DNA from: Clostridiales bacterium
Lineage (GTDB): Bacteria; Bacillota; Clostridia; Christensenellales; CAG-1252
Reading direction: 5' to 3'
DNA: 6,133 bases
Assembly: GCA_003445835.1 (NCBI GenBank)
Contig: DMCI01000054.1
Span: forward strand, 1 to 6,133
Shown here: one piece after another, positions 5,462-6,133 of the stretch
How the letters are laid out: each line of letters opens with the position of its first letter
Position numbering within the stretch: the stretch's first letter is position 1
Translations under genes and position numbers: made by a program
Notes under the pieces: model-generated
The model's database searches: none
What the model was told of the DNA's origin: nothing
Seen by the model: the letters and a program-made list of their open reading frames with translations, nothing else

Positions 5462-6133
5462 TCAATTCAAACCGTTTGACAGAAAGCTATCGCAAAGCAC
5501 CGCAATCGTTTTACCGGAATAGTCGGAAATATCCGTATTTATTTTGCTGACGAAAGCGGAAGATTTCATCTGTTCTTCCATCGACGTACCAAGCAACGTT
5601 CCGTCGGACGGAAGGGTGATCTTAGCCATAAAATAACGCTTGCGCATCAAGACGCCGTTTTGATAGCGATCCTTGCCGTTTTCATCCAAAGAAACGACGG
5701 TCATAATATCGCGCGAGATCGTGTAGCGACCGGTCTTTTCGGTATACTCGCCCTTGTCGTCCGCCTTGTAAATAAAGCCGCCGCGAACGCGCACGATATC
5801 GGTGGAAGAATCCATACGATACAGCCCTTCAAAGGCGTCCGAATTCGCTTCCGCGCAACGGAACATTTCAACGGCGTCACCCGTAAACATTTTCCCTGCG
5901 TAATAGAAGTACTGCGACTTGGGCGTCATCGTGGCGGAAACGGCGTCAAACGCGTCTAATTGGCTTTGCGTAGCCCCGTTGTCCACCATTGACTGGCGGT
6001 AACGCTGGGTCACAAGCGCAACGGCTTCCTCCCCGCAGGAGATCACGTAGGTATCGGGATTTTTTGTCTGTTCCACCCCGCCGTAGATCGTCAGATCGCC
6101 TTCGCCGAAGGTATATTCAAAGGTGGAAAAGTT
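5462..6133 (-). CDS. Beta-rich protein of unknown function, C-terminal 223 residues
   Basis: The frame is open from the right edge to TGA at 5464-5462. The GTG at 6076 could be taken as a start, but coding continues upstream of it without a stop to 6133 (STFEYTFGEGDLTIYGG), and there is no convincing ribosome binding site there, so the gene is treated as 5'-truncated by the window. Visible segments are a strand pair at the left end, a helical part (EEAVALVTQRYRQSMVD, then LDAFDAVSATM), and a long series of short strands with Gly turns (GLYRMDSSTDIVRVRGGFIY, GRYTISRDIMTVVSLDENG, RKRYFMAKITLPSDG). The G-x-Y-T-I-x-x-D-x-x-T pattern is common in lipocalin-like and other small beta-barrel domains of secreted bacterial proteins, which is inference. 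The last 40 residues look helix-strand. No catalytic motif is seen. Whether it has a signal peptide cannot be seen. The terminator just after it makes it the last gene of its transcript. Confidence 0.88.
   Translation of the reverse strand, partial: NFSTFEYTFGEGDLTIYGGVEQTKNPDTYVISCGEEAVALVTQRYRQSMVDNGATQSQLDAFDAVSATMTPKSQYFYYAGKMFTGDAVEMFRCAEANSDAFEGLYRMDSSTDIVRVRGGFIYKADDKGEYTEKTGRYTISRDIMTVVSLDENGKDRYQNGVLMRKRYFMAKITLPSDGTLLGTSMEEQMKSSAFVSKINTDISDYSGKTIAVLCDSFLSNGLN

Noticed and set aside
5660..5959. Plus-strand 99-codon frame
   Set aside because: It is antisense to the 5462-6133 gene, whose terminator and coherent strand pattern mark the minus strand as coding.
6074..6076. GTG as the start codon of the upstream gene
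   Set aside because: The frame stays open to the right edge with strand-like residues, and no GGAGG-type site precedes the GTG, so it is more likely an internal valine.

Overview
The window looks like part of a chromosome from a low-to-moderate GC, Gram-positive-type bacterium, most likely an uncultured Clostridia-like Bacillota. The evidence is a strong GGAGG ribosome binding site, a near-consensus TTGACA / 17 nt / TAAAAT promoter, a compact intrinsic terminator with a T-run, and a lipobox signal peptide followed by a low-complexity Gly/Ser linker of the kind used to tether proteins to a single membrane. The lineage call is inference. No gene here could be named from recognised catalytic motifs.

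Layout: everything real reads on the minus strand. From 6133 down to 5462 is the 3' part of a gene for a beta-strand-rich protein of unknown function (223 codons visible, 5' end outside the window). It ends in a strong Rho-independent terminator at 5410-5444. The intergenic region 5237-5461 then holds two inverted repeats, an AT-rich tract, a clear promoter (5296-5324), a short leader with a possible hairpin, and a ribosome binding site. From 5236 down to the left edge runs one uninterrupted reading frame of at least 1745 codons that does not end in the window. It encodes a very large lipoprotein.

The giant lipoprotein is the main object of interest. By hand translation I see a lipobox (Cys24), a Gly7 linker, and then a divergent repeat of about 250-290 residues present five full times plus a sixth that is cut by the edge. 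Each unit carries three recognisable motifs in fixed order: A, an aromatic strand pair ending near Leu-Pro-Lys-Phe; C, a strand leading into an amphipathic helix; and B, an Asn-Gly turn followed by strands. Unit 2 carries a roughly 100-residue coiled coil between C and B. Units 4 and 6 carry a nine-cysteine cluster with nearly the same spacing, at the same place in the unit. Almost all plus-strand open frames, including two of 871 and 605 codons, are codon-register antisense shadows of this gene. They exist because it almost never uses TTA, CTA or TCA.

The two genes are co-oriented neighbours, but the terminator and the separate promoter make them separate transcription units. No RNA gene, mobile element, CRISPR array or origin was seen.
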